From NCBI GenBank assembly GCA_030180135.1, contig CM058233.1:101206994-101270993 (forward strand): a stretch of 64,000 nucleotides of DNA. The letters are read 5' to 3'. Position 1 is the first letter of the stretch, and every line of letters starts with the position of its first letter. The position numbers and the translations under genes are program-made. The notes beneath the pieces were generated by a model that was not told where the DNA came from, ran no database searches, and worked only from the letters and a program-made list of their open reading frames with translations. Origin of the DNA: Orychophragmus violaceus. Lineage: Eukaryota > Streptophyta > Magnoliopsida > Brassicales > Brassicaceae. Positions 21,974 to 34,256 of this stretch are shown one piece after another.

Positions 21974-23552
21974 TGATGATAGACTTTTTTATAGATTCTA
22001 GCTCAATTCCTCAAGTCTACTCATGTCATTATAGTACTTAAGGTATCAATCCAGGGAGGCAAGAAGAACAACCAATCAAGAATGCAAGAAACTACTCAAG
22101 CTAAGCAAATCAAATAAAAGGGGTTTATCTAACAACCTAAACAATCTAAAAAGGAAATAAAGCAAGAAAGAAACAAAGCAAAACACTAAACAAGAAGCAA
22201 ATAAGATAAAAGAGGGTCCTAGGATGAGGCTATGGAGACTAGATGGTTTAGAGACAATCAATGATGTTTCAATCAATCAAACATTGCTAAACAAGGCTAA
22301 TGATCATAATTAAGCTAATCACATTCTCATGTTCATAACTCCTATGCTAATCAAGCAATCATTCAATTCTCATTTGCAAATTACAAGTCAAGCATGCAAT
22401 AATATCCATCAAACACCTTTTAGCAAAGCTAATCCTTAGGCTAAGAACATTAATCATTAGACTAATCCAATCTCTTGGCACTAATCCCTTTGACTAATCC
22501 CTAATCAAGATCAAATTATCATTTGTGATTAAGAATCAAGCAAGCATTAATTTCAAGTTCTCATAACCAATAATCACCTTAGACAACTAATCTCTTAGGC
22601 TAAGATATGAAAATCCTCTAAAAAGTCCATTCAAGCATTTCATCGAACACCTTTCGGGCATGAAAAAGCCTAGCATCTAGATTCAACAATTCCTTGCAAC
22701 CTAGCATAGAGATCAACTAATTAGAGAAGGATCATTCATAAATAAGTCCTAAACATCACTAATCATCACATAAACCATCTAAATCAACCTCATCCACAAA
22801 ACCCAAAAGCTCTACTCTATAATCTTTATTGTTCCCACAAAACCCATAAAGATAGTATGAGATAACAAGATTAAAGAGAGATTAAGAGAAGAAATTAAGA
22901 AGATATAAAGAAGTACTTAAATTAAACTCAAGATCAAAGATTACAAGATCCAAATCCTAAAACAAAACTATGCTTAGGTAGCTTAGGGTTCCAAAAACCC
23001 ATAAAAGAGTATTTATACAAAAAGGGTCGAAAATGGCAAAATGGTAAGGTTCATGACCGCAACACCAACCGCAAGGCTTTACGGCCCGGAACATGCCCAT
23101 GCTCGCGGTTTGTTTATGCCCGCTAGCTGAACCGCGAGCTAGTAAATCGGCCACAACTTCTCGAATACAGCTCCAAACGTCTTGAAACCAACTCCATTGG
23201 AAACCTAACTCAATTGCCTACAACTTCTATTAGATGCTCCAGAAGCTAAATATGCACGGAAAGGCTTCATTTTGCTCCATCTTTCAAGCTCACCAGTTTG
23301 GTCCTTCATCACCATTTCACTTGCAATCACTCATTTGGACTCCAAACTCTTCCAAACCTCCTTAGCAACTCCAAGAACCTACAAAGCATAAGAAAACACT
23401 CCCAAGAACAACAAATTATGCAAATTCTAACTCTAAATGCACTTAGACTCTATATGCAACAAAGAACAAGAAAAGAATGAAGAATGAAAGGAAAATGAGA
23501 CTAAAACAAGAATTTAACATATGACTAAATGCATGAAAATGCATGAATATCA
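21974..23552 (-). repeat. 5' LTR of element 1
   Basis: 1579 bp, ends as in the other copy. It lacks about 34 bp around 23047 that the split copy retains (18340-18375), so the first of the two LTR hairpins is broken here. The second hairpin is intact (about 23102-23140). A minus-strand TATAAATA lies near 23010-23017. Confidence 0.93.
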
Positions 23553-23557
23553 ACAAT

Positions 23558-23925
23558 TCCTAATAAAATTAAGGGCAAATTTTGGAAACAACATTTATGT
23601 ACCATGGTCAATATCCTGTTTTAATAGTATAGACTATAGACTAGATTTTGATCCGCACTTAGAAAGTGCGGGTTTAATTTTCTTTGCAAATTTTACTTTT
23701 TATTCATTTTGTTAATAGTAGTTTAGATTTTTAATTATGTAATCTAATTTGATTATAATTGTATAACCAGCATTATAAACAATAAGTTAGCAATTTAGTT
23801 TTTTTTTTTGTAAAATGAATTATGTGTTATTTGGAGGAGATATATCGTAAGGATTAAGATATTAAAATAACGATTTAGCATTATATGTTTTAATATGTGT
23901 TGTATCGTAGGATCATGGTTTAGAA

Positions 23926-23965
<40 letters not shown>

Positions 23966-24376
23966 ACAACTATTGTAAAAGTTATGTGGTATAAATTTAA
24001 TTGTTATTATATTTATCTAAAATATTATTTTATAAAACACATGTTGTAGTCGTATATATAATTTGCAAATTTGATGGAACAACCCGTTAAAAACTTCATT
24101 TACATAAAACATAATTTGACGCTTCAAATATTTGAATAATATAAATATAAAATTATTTTAATATTTTTATTAAGTTTAAAATATATCAACCGAAATTATT
24201 TACTATATGTATACATATATATGTATATATATATTTTAAACTCATGCGAATTTTTTTATAGAAAATTTATAATCGAAATTGGCTAATTAATTTTTCAACC
24301 CGTTTAATTATTTAAATATTTTTCAGTTTGATGGAAAAATCTGCTAAAAAGTACAATCGTAAAAACATCAATCGTA

Positions 24377-24421
<45 letters not shown>

Positions 24422-24789
24422 AAACAAAATAAAAAGATATTAAAAGATATTAATAAATATATTTTGAATTAAATCATAAATTAGAAAATATTAATTTATA
24501 TATATAATAGTTGATGTATAAATTATTAATTATATTTATCAATTAATTTGTTTTAATTTTAATTAATTAGGAAAGTGAGACCCATTTTATTTTGGTTGTT
24601 TGACTACATGTTTAATAATAATTGTCTTGTTTGGAAACATGGATTGTAGAGATAATGTTATATTCCCTAATTACCCTTAATGAAATTTAATTAAATCATT
24701 AATATGCAATGACATAAGTTGTAATTAATACATAAACTAAAGGTTAGTTTTCTTTTGACTCTAAATTTTTAATAGTATTGATTAATAAT
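23558..24789. other. AT-rich spacer with candidate DNA repeat and TA microsatellites
   Basis: To about 23630 this is probably the right remainder of the repeat split by element 1 (it ends TTTTAATAGTATAG). A second related unit starts near 23635 with CTAGATTTTGATCCGCAC and a hairpin CCGCACTTAGAAAGTGCGG. Pure AT dinucleotide runs occur at about 23933-23960 and 24378-24418. No gene is seen. Confidence 0.45.
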
Positions 24790-24996
24790 ATATGTTCATT
24801 TTCTACAGTTGGTGATAACGGATGGCGCCAGATTATTATACTGCCAGCATCAACTGCTAATCTTGCATCTGATGCTGAAAACAATAGCGATTAGAAACTT
24901 GCATTACGATTAAACGTTGGCCGTTGCCGCGACGGTAAACAGCTAAACAAGTAATAACTTGCCGTTGTTGTCGTCAGCAGCCAAATGAGCAACCTT
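24790..24996. mobile_element. Degenerate copy 3 of the GC-rich MITE family
   Basis: The left end TATGTTCATT and right end CCAAATGAGCAACCT with a following TA match the family termini. Internal GCCGTTGCCGCGACGG and CTTGCCGTTGTTGTCGTCAGC units recall copy 1. It is heavily diverged, so ends are approximate. Confidence 0.45.
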
Positions 24997-25794
24997 ATAT
25001 TTTTCATGAAGTATTAGAATATTAGTGTTAAAGAAAACTAAATAAAGTATTTTATATGGAACCGAAGCTTTCAACTCCGCATTCATGACACCGAATGTAA
25101 GGATACATTATTATTTCATGGGAATCTGTGTAGTTTGTCTAAGTATTTCCACAAATAAAACAATAACTATTAAATCATTTATATAAAGTTTACAATTATT
25201 AATATGAACCATTACGACGCATGTCTACAATTCTTTAGTCATAGCAATGAACTGGTTCTAAGATATTTCTATTGTGAATATATAAATGGCCGGCAATAGG
25301 GTCGTGAGGAAGTGTTGGAAAGGAGTTCGTGTCTCGGCCATAATTTAAGGGTTCCCTAATTGGATTTAATATAGTAACTTATTAACTAAACATTGTAATA
25401 TTTTTTTTTTAGATTTGTCTTCACTACATGACAAAGTGTGACAATCACTTGCTAGCTCACCGCCCACCCCACCTCCACTTCACTTAAAATATTTGCAATT
25501 GAAATAGCTTATGTCTCTCGTTTTCCAATTAATATATCATTGTAAGTGAACAAGTAATAACGTCCATATTTTATGACACAACCATACTTAATTTTCTTAC
25601 GCTTTCTGTTTCGATATAATCTCAAGATATACACTTCGAAGATCTAACGATTTGTGGAATCAATTTTGAAAGTCACTTAGAAGAATTCAGTGATACATTG
25701 CGTTGTATATATTCAGAGAAAGCGTGTTATAGTCGAATTCGTTGTTGATGGTGAACAAGTTCCATTCGTACATTGCGTTAAATACTGTCAAGGC
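24997..25794. other. Intergenic DNA, no gene seen
   Basis: AT-rich single-copy-looking sequence up to the target duplication AAGGC (25790-25794) of the Tat element. No protein motif or RNA gene recognised. Confidence 0.45.
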
Positions 25795-26446
25795 TGTTAT
25801 AGATGGGTTTAGCACCCCACCCACTTAGAAGGTCCAGGATTTATTCGGGATATAAAGGCCGGCCCAATAAAGCAATAAAGCCCAATCAAACGGGCTAAAC
25901 CAAGTCCATCGTCATCGGCTCGATTCGGCTTAGCTGAACGACAGCAAGTCAGCTCGGCTAAGCCGAACAGCAGCAAGTCAGCTCGGCTACGCTAACAGCC
26001 AAAGGAATGTACGGCTCGGCCCATCACGTCACCAAGTACGGCCCAACTCGCACGAACTCGACAAGCGGTCAACGGCCTGTAGAAAGTACGACCGTATTTT
26101 ACTATAAATAGGAGTCGTCACTGTACATTAATGTAACTTTTTTGGGATTTGTGCACTTCTTACTACTTTCTCTCTCTAGAGTCAATTTCCCGAATTGTAT
26201 ACCGAGCACGTCTTTCGACCTGCTCGGGAATCTGAATACCAACTACGCTCGTCGCCGAGCATATCACTCTCAACAAAGAACCCCGAACACAATCTTCTCT
26301 TCTTTCACCCCGAGCACTACTTTACCCTTGCTTATCTCTGAATCTAGTCAGTTCTTTCTCAAGAACAACTTAGTTCCTTCGGACCGAGCACGTCAACTCT
26401 CTAGCAAGACGCGCATCCCGACCTCGTGACCATCTCGGTTATAACA
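25795..26446 (+). repeat. 5' LTR of element 3
   Basis: 652 bp with a TATAAATA box at 26103-26110 (transcription start expected about 30 bp on). Direct repeats of AGCAAGTCAGCTCGGCTA occur near 25940-25990. A 95-codon frame inside (26142-26429, repeated in the other LTR) is leader sequence, not a recognised gene. Confidence 0.95.
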
Positions 26447-26448
26447 AT

Positions 26449-26466
26449 TGGCGCCGTCTGTGGGGA
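26449..26466 (+). other. Primer-binding site of element 3
   Basis: TGGCGCCGTCTGTGGGGA starts 3 bp after the 5' LTR and ends in the complement of a tRNA CCA terminus. I have not assigned the tRNA species. Confidence 0.85.
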
Positions 26467-26501
26467 CTTTAAGTTTTTCTTCACTAACGGACAGATCAGC
26501 G

Positions 26502-29500
26502 ATGGCAGGAGCTCCATCGAACAAGGATTACGTCCACATCGAAGACATAACAAGCTCGGAAACAGCCTCCCGAGCAAGAGGGCAACCCCAGCACGTTTCT
26601 CAGGTTGCAGATCCAATCATTCAGCCGGCCGGCGCCGAGCAGCAACCTCTAAACACCGAACAACCACAACAAGCAGTGGAAACTCAGACAAACGAGCAGG
26701 ACATGTCCACCTTGCTCAAAACTCTCATGACTCAAATAGCCGAACTCCCTCAGGGAAGTAACGCACGCTTCGATCAGCTCGCCACGGCACATGCGGTATG
26801 CCAGGGACAAATCAACGATCTGCGAATGACAAGTCAACAAGGATCCGTTCCTCGAACTCATCTTCACCGAGCGTTATTTGAAGAAACGCCACCTCCAAAT
26901 CCGAGAAACCGGACGGTAGCGCAGCAGCAGACCGAGGACGAACAACCTCCCAACACGGACGTCCCGGGCGGCTCAGCGCCCGACGCGCACAGAGACAACG
27001 AAATTGAAGATATAAAGCTAATGTTGAAAAATATGACGTCCAAAGTCCATCAAGCGATCAGCTCGGCCCCCGAAATTGACCGTGTACTGGAAGAAACTCA
27101 GAACACTCCGTTCACTCGGCGCCTCATGGATATCCAGTTTGAGCATCCTATCTCTGCGGTCAAAATCAAGATGACGACCTATGACGGTAAATCCGACCCA
27201 AGGCAGTTTCTGACGGCATTCCGCATTGCAATGGGGAGGACAAAGTTCAGTGTCGGGGAACGAGACGCAGGTTACTGCCAACTGTTCGTCGAGCATTTGA
27301 CCGGCTCGGCCCTGGATTGGTTTTCCCGCTTGGAACCAAACTCGATCGACGGATACAGCGACTTAACACACGCCTTTCTCAAACATTACTCGATGTATAT
27401 TCAGGAGGAGGTATCAAACGCCGACCTATGGGCTATCTCCCAGGGACCGAGGGAAAGCCTCCGATCGTACGTCACCCGCTTCAAAAACGTTTTGGCCAAA
27501 ATCACGATCACCGACAGCGAAGGTCTACCCGCATTACGAAACGGCCTCTGGTACGAGTCAAGCTTCCGAGAAGAACTGAAGAAAAATAGACCAAGCTCGC
27601 TAGAGGACGCCCTCCACCGCGCATCGATCTTTGTCGAACTCGAGGAAGAAAAAGAAACCCTAGCCAAGAAGTTTGGGCCCAAGAGTTCGACCACGAAAGA
27701 CAAAACCGAAAAGAGTACCGAACAATACGAACCTCGGCAGCACTACGATCAGGATTACAAAAAATCCAAGGAAGAAGAAACCGCGAGAAAAGGGAAATCG
27801 TCGTATTATGTCAGCGATCAGTTGCAAGGACACCGACAGGACGAGGAACGTTCCCATCAGGATCAACGACAAAGTCATCCCGACCGCTCTCAAAATCATC
27901 AGCAGGAACGACCCACCCAAGGATACCAAGGTCAAAATCAAGGCAAGCCATGGAACAAGTTCGTCCGAGGAGCCGAAAAGAGCAAGTTATTCTGCGAATA
28001 TTACCAGCGAGCGGGTCATAGCACCGAGGAATGCAGAAACCTTCAAGCCCTCCTCTTCGCCGATTACCAAAAAGACGGGAAGAAATTAGTGCTGGATCGC
28101 AACAAACCTCACCCGAAGCAAATCAACCAGGTCATGCAACCAAAGAACGAGGTCGAGCGCTTCAGGATCGTCCATGAAGAACGAAGGAAACAGGTTGCTT
28201 TCGACGAGGAGATCGAAAAAATCAACGCAGCAGCAGCCACAGATAAAAGGGCTCGCGACGAAGAAGAGGAAGACGGAGCACGTCCAAGGAGACGAATAAA
28301 CATGATTATGGGAGGACTGCCTATGGTTAACGACTCAGTTCGATCGATAAAAGAATACGAACGGAGGGCCACGGCAGCCCAGCACTACCGACGAAACGCC
28401 ACCGACGAGCTCAGAATCGGCGAGGAAGTGAGTTTCACCGAACAGGACGCCGAAGGAGTGGACCGACCGCATAACGATCCACTCGTCGTCGCCATGCGAA
28501 TTGGCGACTGCGAGGTTGAAAAAATTCTGATCGACACCGGCAGCTCGGTCGACCTAATTTTTAGAGAAACACTGCAACGTATGGAGCTCAGCGACTACCG
28601 TATCAAACCGTCGACGAGACCACTAACCGGCTTCTCGGGAGACTCGATCAACACAATCGGAACAATCAAACTTCTAGTCTACGTCGGCAGAATCACCAAG
28701 CTGATCAAGTTCGTAGTCGTCGACCGACCAGCTATCTACAACGTCATCCTCGGCACGCCTTGGATTCACGAAATGAGGGCAGTCCCATCCACGTTTCATC
28801 AATGTGTCAAGTTCCCAACCCCATTCGGCGTGTATACACTACGAGGAGATCAGAGGATATCCCGCACATGCTTCCGTATCGAACATAAAATGCGCCACAA
28901 ATCACAAGCGTACCTAGTCGCAGAGCCTCGAATCGAACTGCCACCTCCCGACCGCCCGCAGAAGGACGCGATAGTACAAATCAACATCGATATTCGCGAT
29001 CCCGAACGCTGCGTCGGAATAGGAGCCGACCTCCGAGCTGATCTACGAGACAAGCTGATAGAATTCCTGAAGGAAAACGCCGCGACCTTCGCTTGGACGA
29101 CGACTGACATGACTGGAGTCGACCCGACCATCACATGTCACGAACTGCACGTCGATCCGATCTTTAAGCCAGTCAAACAGAAAAGACGAAAGCTCGGCCC
29201 CGAACGCGCCAAAGCTGTCAATGATGAGGTAGAAAGACTTTCAAAGGCAGGTTCGATCACCGAGGTGAAATATCCGGACTGGTTGGCAAATCCCGTCGTA
29301 GTGAAAAAGAAGAACGGTAAATGGAGAGTATGCGTAGATTTCACCGACCTCAACAAGGCATGCCCAAAGGATAGCTTCCCGCTTCCGCACATTGATCGAC
29401 TCGTAGAAGCGACCACCGGCCACGAGCTACTATCGTTCATGGACGCCTTCGCCGGGTATAATCAGATTATGATGCACCCAGACGACCGAGAAAAGACTTC

Positions 29501-30412
29501 CTTCATCACTGACCGCGGGACATATTGTTACAAAGTGATGCCCTTCGGGCTCAAGAATGCAGGAGCAACTTACCAGCGCCTCGTGAACCGAATGTTCGCC
29601 GACCAGCTCGGCAACACAATGGAAGTTTATATTGACGATATGCTCGTCAAATCCGCTTTAGCCGACGACCACATCAGTCACCTCGCAACATGTTTCGCGA
29701 GCCTGAACAAGTACGGAATGAAGTTGAATCCAGCAAAATGTACATTCGCGGTCACATCGGGAGAATTCCTTGGTTACATCGTCACAAAGAGGGGCATCGA
29801 AGCAAATCCGAAGAAAATAACGGCGATCACCGAGCTCCATCTCCAAGGAACACCAGAGAAGTCCAACGACTAACCGGACGTGTCGCATCCCTGAATAGAT
29901 TCATCTCTCGATCAACGGACAAGTGTCTCCCTTTCTACAATCTTCTTCGTGGGAACAAGAAATTCGAGTGGGACGCTAAGTGCGAGGACGCGTTTCAACA
30001 GCTAAAGACCTACCTCTCCACCCCACCAATTCTGGCCAAACCCGAGGAGGGAGAGACGCTGTACTTGTACATCTCTGTGTCAACCTCGGCAGTCAGCAGT
30101 GTGCTCGTCCGCGACGATCGAGGCGATCAACGACCAATCTTCTACACCAGCAAGATATTTGACGACGCAGAAACACGCTACAACACACTTGAGAAACTCG
30201 CATTGGCAGTCGTCGTCTCAGCCCGGAAGCTCCGCCCCTATTTCCAGTCGCATTCGGTGGTCGTCCTAACAAATCAACCGATCCGAACAATATTGCACAG
30301 CCCGAGCCAATCAGGAAGGATCGCTAAGTGGGCAGTTGAGCTCAGCGAGTACGATATTGAGTACAAGCCCAGGACCAGCGCCAAATCCCAGTTCCCGCAC
30401 AAGGACGACTGA
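26502..30412 (+). pseudogene. gag-pol of element 3: Gag, protease, reverse transcriptase, RNase H; frameshifted and truncated
   Basis: The most likely start is the Met at 26502 (MAGAPSNKDY), because the frame upstream overlaps the primer site. In order: Gag core (about 27130-27650; MTTYDGKSDPRQFLTAFRIAM, then LTGSALDWFSRLEPNSIDGY); a knuckle-like CX9HX4C (27993-28034); aspartic protease LIDTGSSVDLIF (about 28530); reverse transcriptase with VCVDFTDLNKACPKDSFPLP, MPFGLKNAGATYQRLVN and catalytic YIDDM (29628-29642); then RNase H. Near 29836-29842 one base appears to be missing, so the first frame ends at 29873 while the RT connection/RNase H continues in another frame to 30412. The chain then stops right after AKSQ, where the second RNase H and integrase of Tat elements would follow; neither is present. 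The element could not integrate by itself. Confidence 0.87.
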
Positions 30413-30665
30413 CAGAAAAATAAGCCGAACACAGTTCGCATAACTGTCCCGGTCAGTCCTATGGGATAAGCCGAGCATCGCGCTCGCTCCTCGCCAAAAT
30501 CAACTATCTAACCTAAACCGAACACTTCCTTCTTTCATCGTTTATTTCAACTTAAGCATAAATAAAAGAGTGGGAACGAGAAGAAAACAAGTTCATTAAG
30601 AACGCACGAAGGCGAAGATCCGATTACAATAACATATTACAAAAGAAAAGGAGAAACAGCAAAGT
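30413..30665. other. Gap between pol and antisense gene in element 3
   Basis: Noncoding sequence between the end of the truncated pol and the stop codon of the antisense gene. The deletion that removed integrase probably lies near its left edge. It would be the 3' UTR region of the antisense transcript. Confidence 0.5.
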
Positions 30666-33214
30666 TTAAGAAGCAGCCTCGGGAGCTCGATCCTCATCCT
30701 CGACCGAAGCTTGCTGATCCGCCGCAGATACCGAAGAGCCTCCGGCGGCCCGACCAGGACTATCCGGTGGAGTCATGGTAAAATCTTCGTCCTTCAGGTC
30801 GGTAAACTCAATCGAGATGAGCGCCTCCTTAAAACGAGCAGCATCGGCATGGGCCTTGGCTACCCCTCTAGCTCGGCAATGACCTTACCGGCCTTGGTAA
30901 GGTCCCGCTTCAACCCACTGATCGCCCTCTCAAGGTCGACCTCCCTCTGCTCGTACGCATCGAACAGAAGGTTATAGTTAGCAAGGCCCTGAAATGAAAG
31001 ACAGATTAGAAAGAGGACGATCAACAAAGATAAAAATCATAGGAAAAGTTCAATCTTACCCGAGCCATATCTTTGGCTGCCGCTTTCTTCCGATCAGGGA
31101 AGCGCGTATTCTCAACCGGAGGCAACGGATGCGGAGGACTTTCCCGCAACATCCGGAACAAGTCCGCGCAAGCTCCACCATCACGAACCATCGGCATCTC
31201 ACCTTCATACCGAACGGAGAAGCCATAGTCCGTGAACGCCCCTTCACCCGGTCCACCCAAGAAAGTGAGTCCGGCAATCTCATCCAGATCCGGAATAGAC
31301 TGGTTCTCCCGAGGATCAGCATCCCCGTCTTCTTCCCGGCCTTCAACCTCAGCATGGCCAGCGCCCGGGTCATCGGTCGAACGCTCCAGAGGGGCCGCAT
31401 CATCAACATTTGGACCCTCGACGTCCCCGACCTGGGTACCCGTAGCACCCGGAAGAACCACCAGAGCCGACCGCTTGGAAGGCTCGAGTGCTTGACCCAC
31501 AGGATCAACAGCCCTCTTTTTCTTCTTCCTGATTAAGGAGAAGACGTCAACGTTTTCTTCGGTCTCTCGACCATCTTCAGGGACAAGGGGAGTTCCCGGT
31601 TCAGTTGCGGCCGCATCCTCGGTCCGCGACCTTTTCTTCTTTTTCCTTTTCTTCTTTTGAGCCTCGGCCGCCTCCACCGCCTCGCAAACCTGACGAAACA
31701 AATCCCGATGATACTCGTTTACAAAAACCATCCCGGGCGGGACCTCCCCGACCGATGGCGAAAAAGGTCGATTTGGGTCCAAGGCAACAGGATTTACATG
31801 TGGCTCGGAGGGATTTGTTGGCTCCGCAACAGGATTTTCCTGCTGATCGACGAGATTCTCCTCGACGTAGTTTACAACTTCCAGATCCATACGGCCCATC
31901 TCTAACTTCCGACTTTTCTTCGGCACGATCGGAACGAGAGGTCTACTGTTATGCTCAATCAAAGACTCGACCGAACGCAGATAACAGCCTGCAGAACATA
32001 CGATGCGTATCGAAGAAGTAAAAAAAAAAAGAGCAAAACATAGAAAAGACAAAAAACGACAAGAATACCTTCGTCTGAACACTCTATGGCTCGCCTGACC
32101 CGACTAACGTGAACGTCTGGCCACCTCTGGATACTCCGAGCTACGAGCCTATGCAGCTTCGACAAAAACTGGTCTGGAACTGGGAGATCGATAGAATGAC
32201 GATCTGCAAGAAGAGAGAACGAGGATGAGTTAGTCTATTTAGAGGAACGAGCAAGAAGTAGAGATTACCATGAAGATGATTCCAGAGCGTCCTATACGGC
32301 CTCTCAGGATCGGGAACCGAGGCGGAATTAACCCGAACATAAAAATAGCGATCCTGCCAGTCGTCAATTTTAGACGGTTTCCCGATGACGACCTTCTCCC
32401 CATAACGAGTACGCATACAGACATACCGGGTCCCGACGGTAGTAGGGTTTGTGGAAATTGTCGTTATCTCTTCAAAAAACCAAAGAGTCATCTTCACTCC
32501 ACACTCGGAGGCCAGAATCATGGATCCAACTAAGTTTTGAACAGCAGCCGGGCACAGCTGGGACATAGCAATCCTTCTCTCTTCGCAATAAGCCACCAGC
32601 AACCTCGGTAGAGGGAACCGAAGGTGGATACCCCTGAACCAAAAATCGTACAAGCATATCCACCCCTCGGGACAATCCCAGGGCCTCTCGTGCGACTCAG
32701 GTTTGCGAAGCTCGATCCGGTCAATACCCCCAGGATCACAGTTGTCCCTCAGCCACGCCAAGTCATCCTCCGAGCATTTCGTCGGAAGAACTTCACGAAC
32801 CGGACGCGTCTTCTTCGGGCCGTCCGCGGCCTTTCGCCCCGTCTTCCGAGCCTTACTCGGTCTCCTCGGTTCCACCACCATCCTGTCGCACCGAGCCTGG
32901 TCAACCGTAGCCACCACTTCTGCCTTCACGGGAAGAGAGCCCAAGTTCTGGTTCAACGGGATCCAGGGCCGAGCACCGTCGTCTTCGGAATCGATCAGAT
33001 AAGGCACACGGAAACTCTGTACACTGCCCGAGGCCGTCGGATCATGAGTTCGGTTATCGTCAGGATTCTGGGAAATGACCTCCGTTCGTCCCGAGCCAGG
33101 CGAGGAGACTAGCTGACCTACCGACGAACTGGACTGAACGGAATCATCTTCGGACAATCTAACCGAATACAAGTCCCGACCCGAGGAAGACGCTGAACTA
33201 GAATCGATTCTCAT
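30666..33214 (-). CDS. Antisense multi-exon ORF of a Tat-type element (gypsy-type transposon protein family)
   Basis: I can place four minus-strand exons, 33214-32269, 32203-32069, 31988-31060 and 30988-30666. Every junction is GT-AG and all phases agree, giving about 712 codons up to a stop at 30862-30860. That stop follows a short C run on the plus strand (30863-30866); reading past it in another frame gives an acidic tail ending at 30666, so one base has probably been lost. Exon 1 carries WLRDNCDPGGIDRIEL, RPWDCPEGWICLYDFWF and LRFPLPRLLVAYCEERRI, the hallmark of the 'putative gypsy type transposon' family. Exon 3 has a Lys-rich, nuclear-signal-like KKKRKKKKRSR and an acidic Pro/Ser region; exon 4 begins as a likely coiled coil. 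Antisense extra ORFs are established in Tat/Ogre/Grande elements; their function is unknown. Confidence 0.72.
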
Positions 33215-33599
33215 AACTTACAATACAACAAAGCAACAAACCTAGAGAGAGAAAAATCTAGAGAGAAGGGAGAGCGAAATACCTGCGAAAGGAGAGAAAT
33301 GAAACTGGAGAAGAGCGGAGCAGGATATATATAAGCGAGCGGGGAAAATCTCGAGACAAGCGCAATGATGACCCCTACGCAACCCTTCGGCTTCCGGCGG
33401 TTATAGGTATCATCATTACACCAACACGACTCTTCAGTATCTCGCCGTTTCCCAAGAAACCCTTGAACTCCCCAAAAAGAAAACAAACAAAGCCAGCCGA
33501 CCAGACCTATACCGAATAAATACCGGCCCAACTAAGATATCATCAAATCCGCCGACTCCAAATATCATGAAGATCGACGAACTGGGGGGGGGGGCTTAC
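33215..33599. other. Region between antisense gene and 3' LTR of element 3
   Basis: This should be the promoter/leader of the antisense gene. A minus-strand TATATATAA-like motif lies near 33325-33334, about 110 bp upstream of its ATG. At the right end a 13-base purine tract of G residues (about 33585-33593) next to the LTR serves as polypurine tract. Confidence 0.5.
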
Positions 33600-34251
33600 T
33601 GTTATAGATGGGTTTAGCACCCCACCCACTTAGAAGGCCCAGGATTTATTTGGGATATAAAGGCCGGCCCAATAAAGCAATAAAGCCCAATCAAACGAGC
33701 TAAACCAAGCCCATCGTCATCGGCTCGATTCGGCTTAGCTGAACGACAGCAAGTCAGCTCGGCTAAGCCGAACAGCAGCAAGTCAGCTCGGCTACGCTAA
33801 CAGCCAAAGGAATGTACGGCTCGGCCCATCACGTCACCAAGTACGGCCCAACTCGCACGAACTCGACAAGCGGTCAACGGCCTGTAGAAAGTACGACCGT
33901 ATTTTACTATAAATAGGAGTCGTCACTGTACATTAATGTAACTTTTTTGGGATTTGTGCACTTCTTACTACTTTCTCTCTCTAGAGTCAATTTCCCGAAT
34001 TGTATACCGAGCACGTCTTTCGACCTGCTCGGGAATCTGAATACCAACTACGCTCGTCGCCGAGCATATCACTCTCAACAAAGAACCCCGAACACAATCT
34101 TCTCTTCTTTCACCCCGAGCACTACTTTACCCTTGCTTATCTCTGAATCTAGTCAGTTCTTTCTCAAGAACAACTTAGTTCCTTCGGACCGAGCACGTCA
34201 ATTCTCTAGCAAGACGCGCATCCCGACCTCGTGACCATCTCGGTTATAACA
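33600..34251 (+). repeat. 3' LTR of element 3
   Basis: 652 bp, same termini as the 5' copy. Substitutions noticed include AGAAGG(T/C)CCAGG, TTATT(C/T)GGG, AAACG(G/A)GC, CCAAG(T/C)CC and GTCAA(C/T)TCTC, mostly C-to-T type. Confidence 0.95.
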
Positions 34252-34256
34252 AAGGC

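Larger units (their letters stand above)
9969..23552 (-). mobile_element. Non-autonomous gypsy-type LTR retrotransposon (element 1), interrupted by a nested Copia-like element
   Basis: The ends are exact. The 5-bp target duplication ACAAT sits at 9964-9968 and 23553-23557, and LTRs begin TGATGATAG and end GAATATCA on the plus strand. The element reads on the minus strand: its 5' LTR is 21974-23552, followed by a tRNA-Asp primer site, a 384-codon ORF of unknown function, a noncoding stretch and a polypurine tract at 18882-18895. Its 3' LTR is 9969-10707 plus 18008-18881. The internal region is only about 3.1 kb and has no protease, reverse transcriptase, RNase H or integrase, so it must depend on enzymes of another element. 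By eye the two LTRs differ at about 16 sites plus a roughly 34-bp deletion, so the insertion is older than the element nested in it. Confidence 0.9.
25795..34251 (+). mobile_element. Tat-lineage Ty3/gypsy retrotransposon (element 3), defective, with antisense gene
   Basis: 652-bp LTRs at 25795-26446 and 33600-34251, beginning TGTTATAGATGG and ending GGTTATAACA. The target duplication AAGGC is at 25790-25794 and 34252-34256. The primer site TGGCGCCGTCTGTGGGGA is at 26449-26466 and a G-rich tract precedes the 3' LTR (about 33585-33597). On the plus strand lies gag-protease-RT-RNase H with one frameshift and no integrase. Downstream on the opposite strand lies a multi-exon ORF, a known peculiarity of Tat/Ogre-type elements. 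I saw about five to six LTR differences, so the insertion is fairly recent. GC content is clearly higher than in the flanks. Confidence 0.92.

Noticed and set aside
26142..26429. 95-codon frame repeated at 33947-34234
   Set aside because: It lies in the transcribed part of the Tat LTRs in both copies, has no recognised motif, and is best explained as leader sequence duplicated with the LTR.
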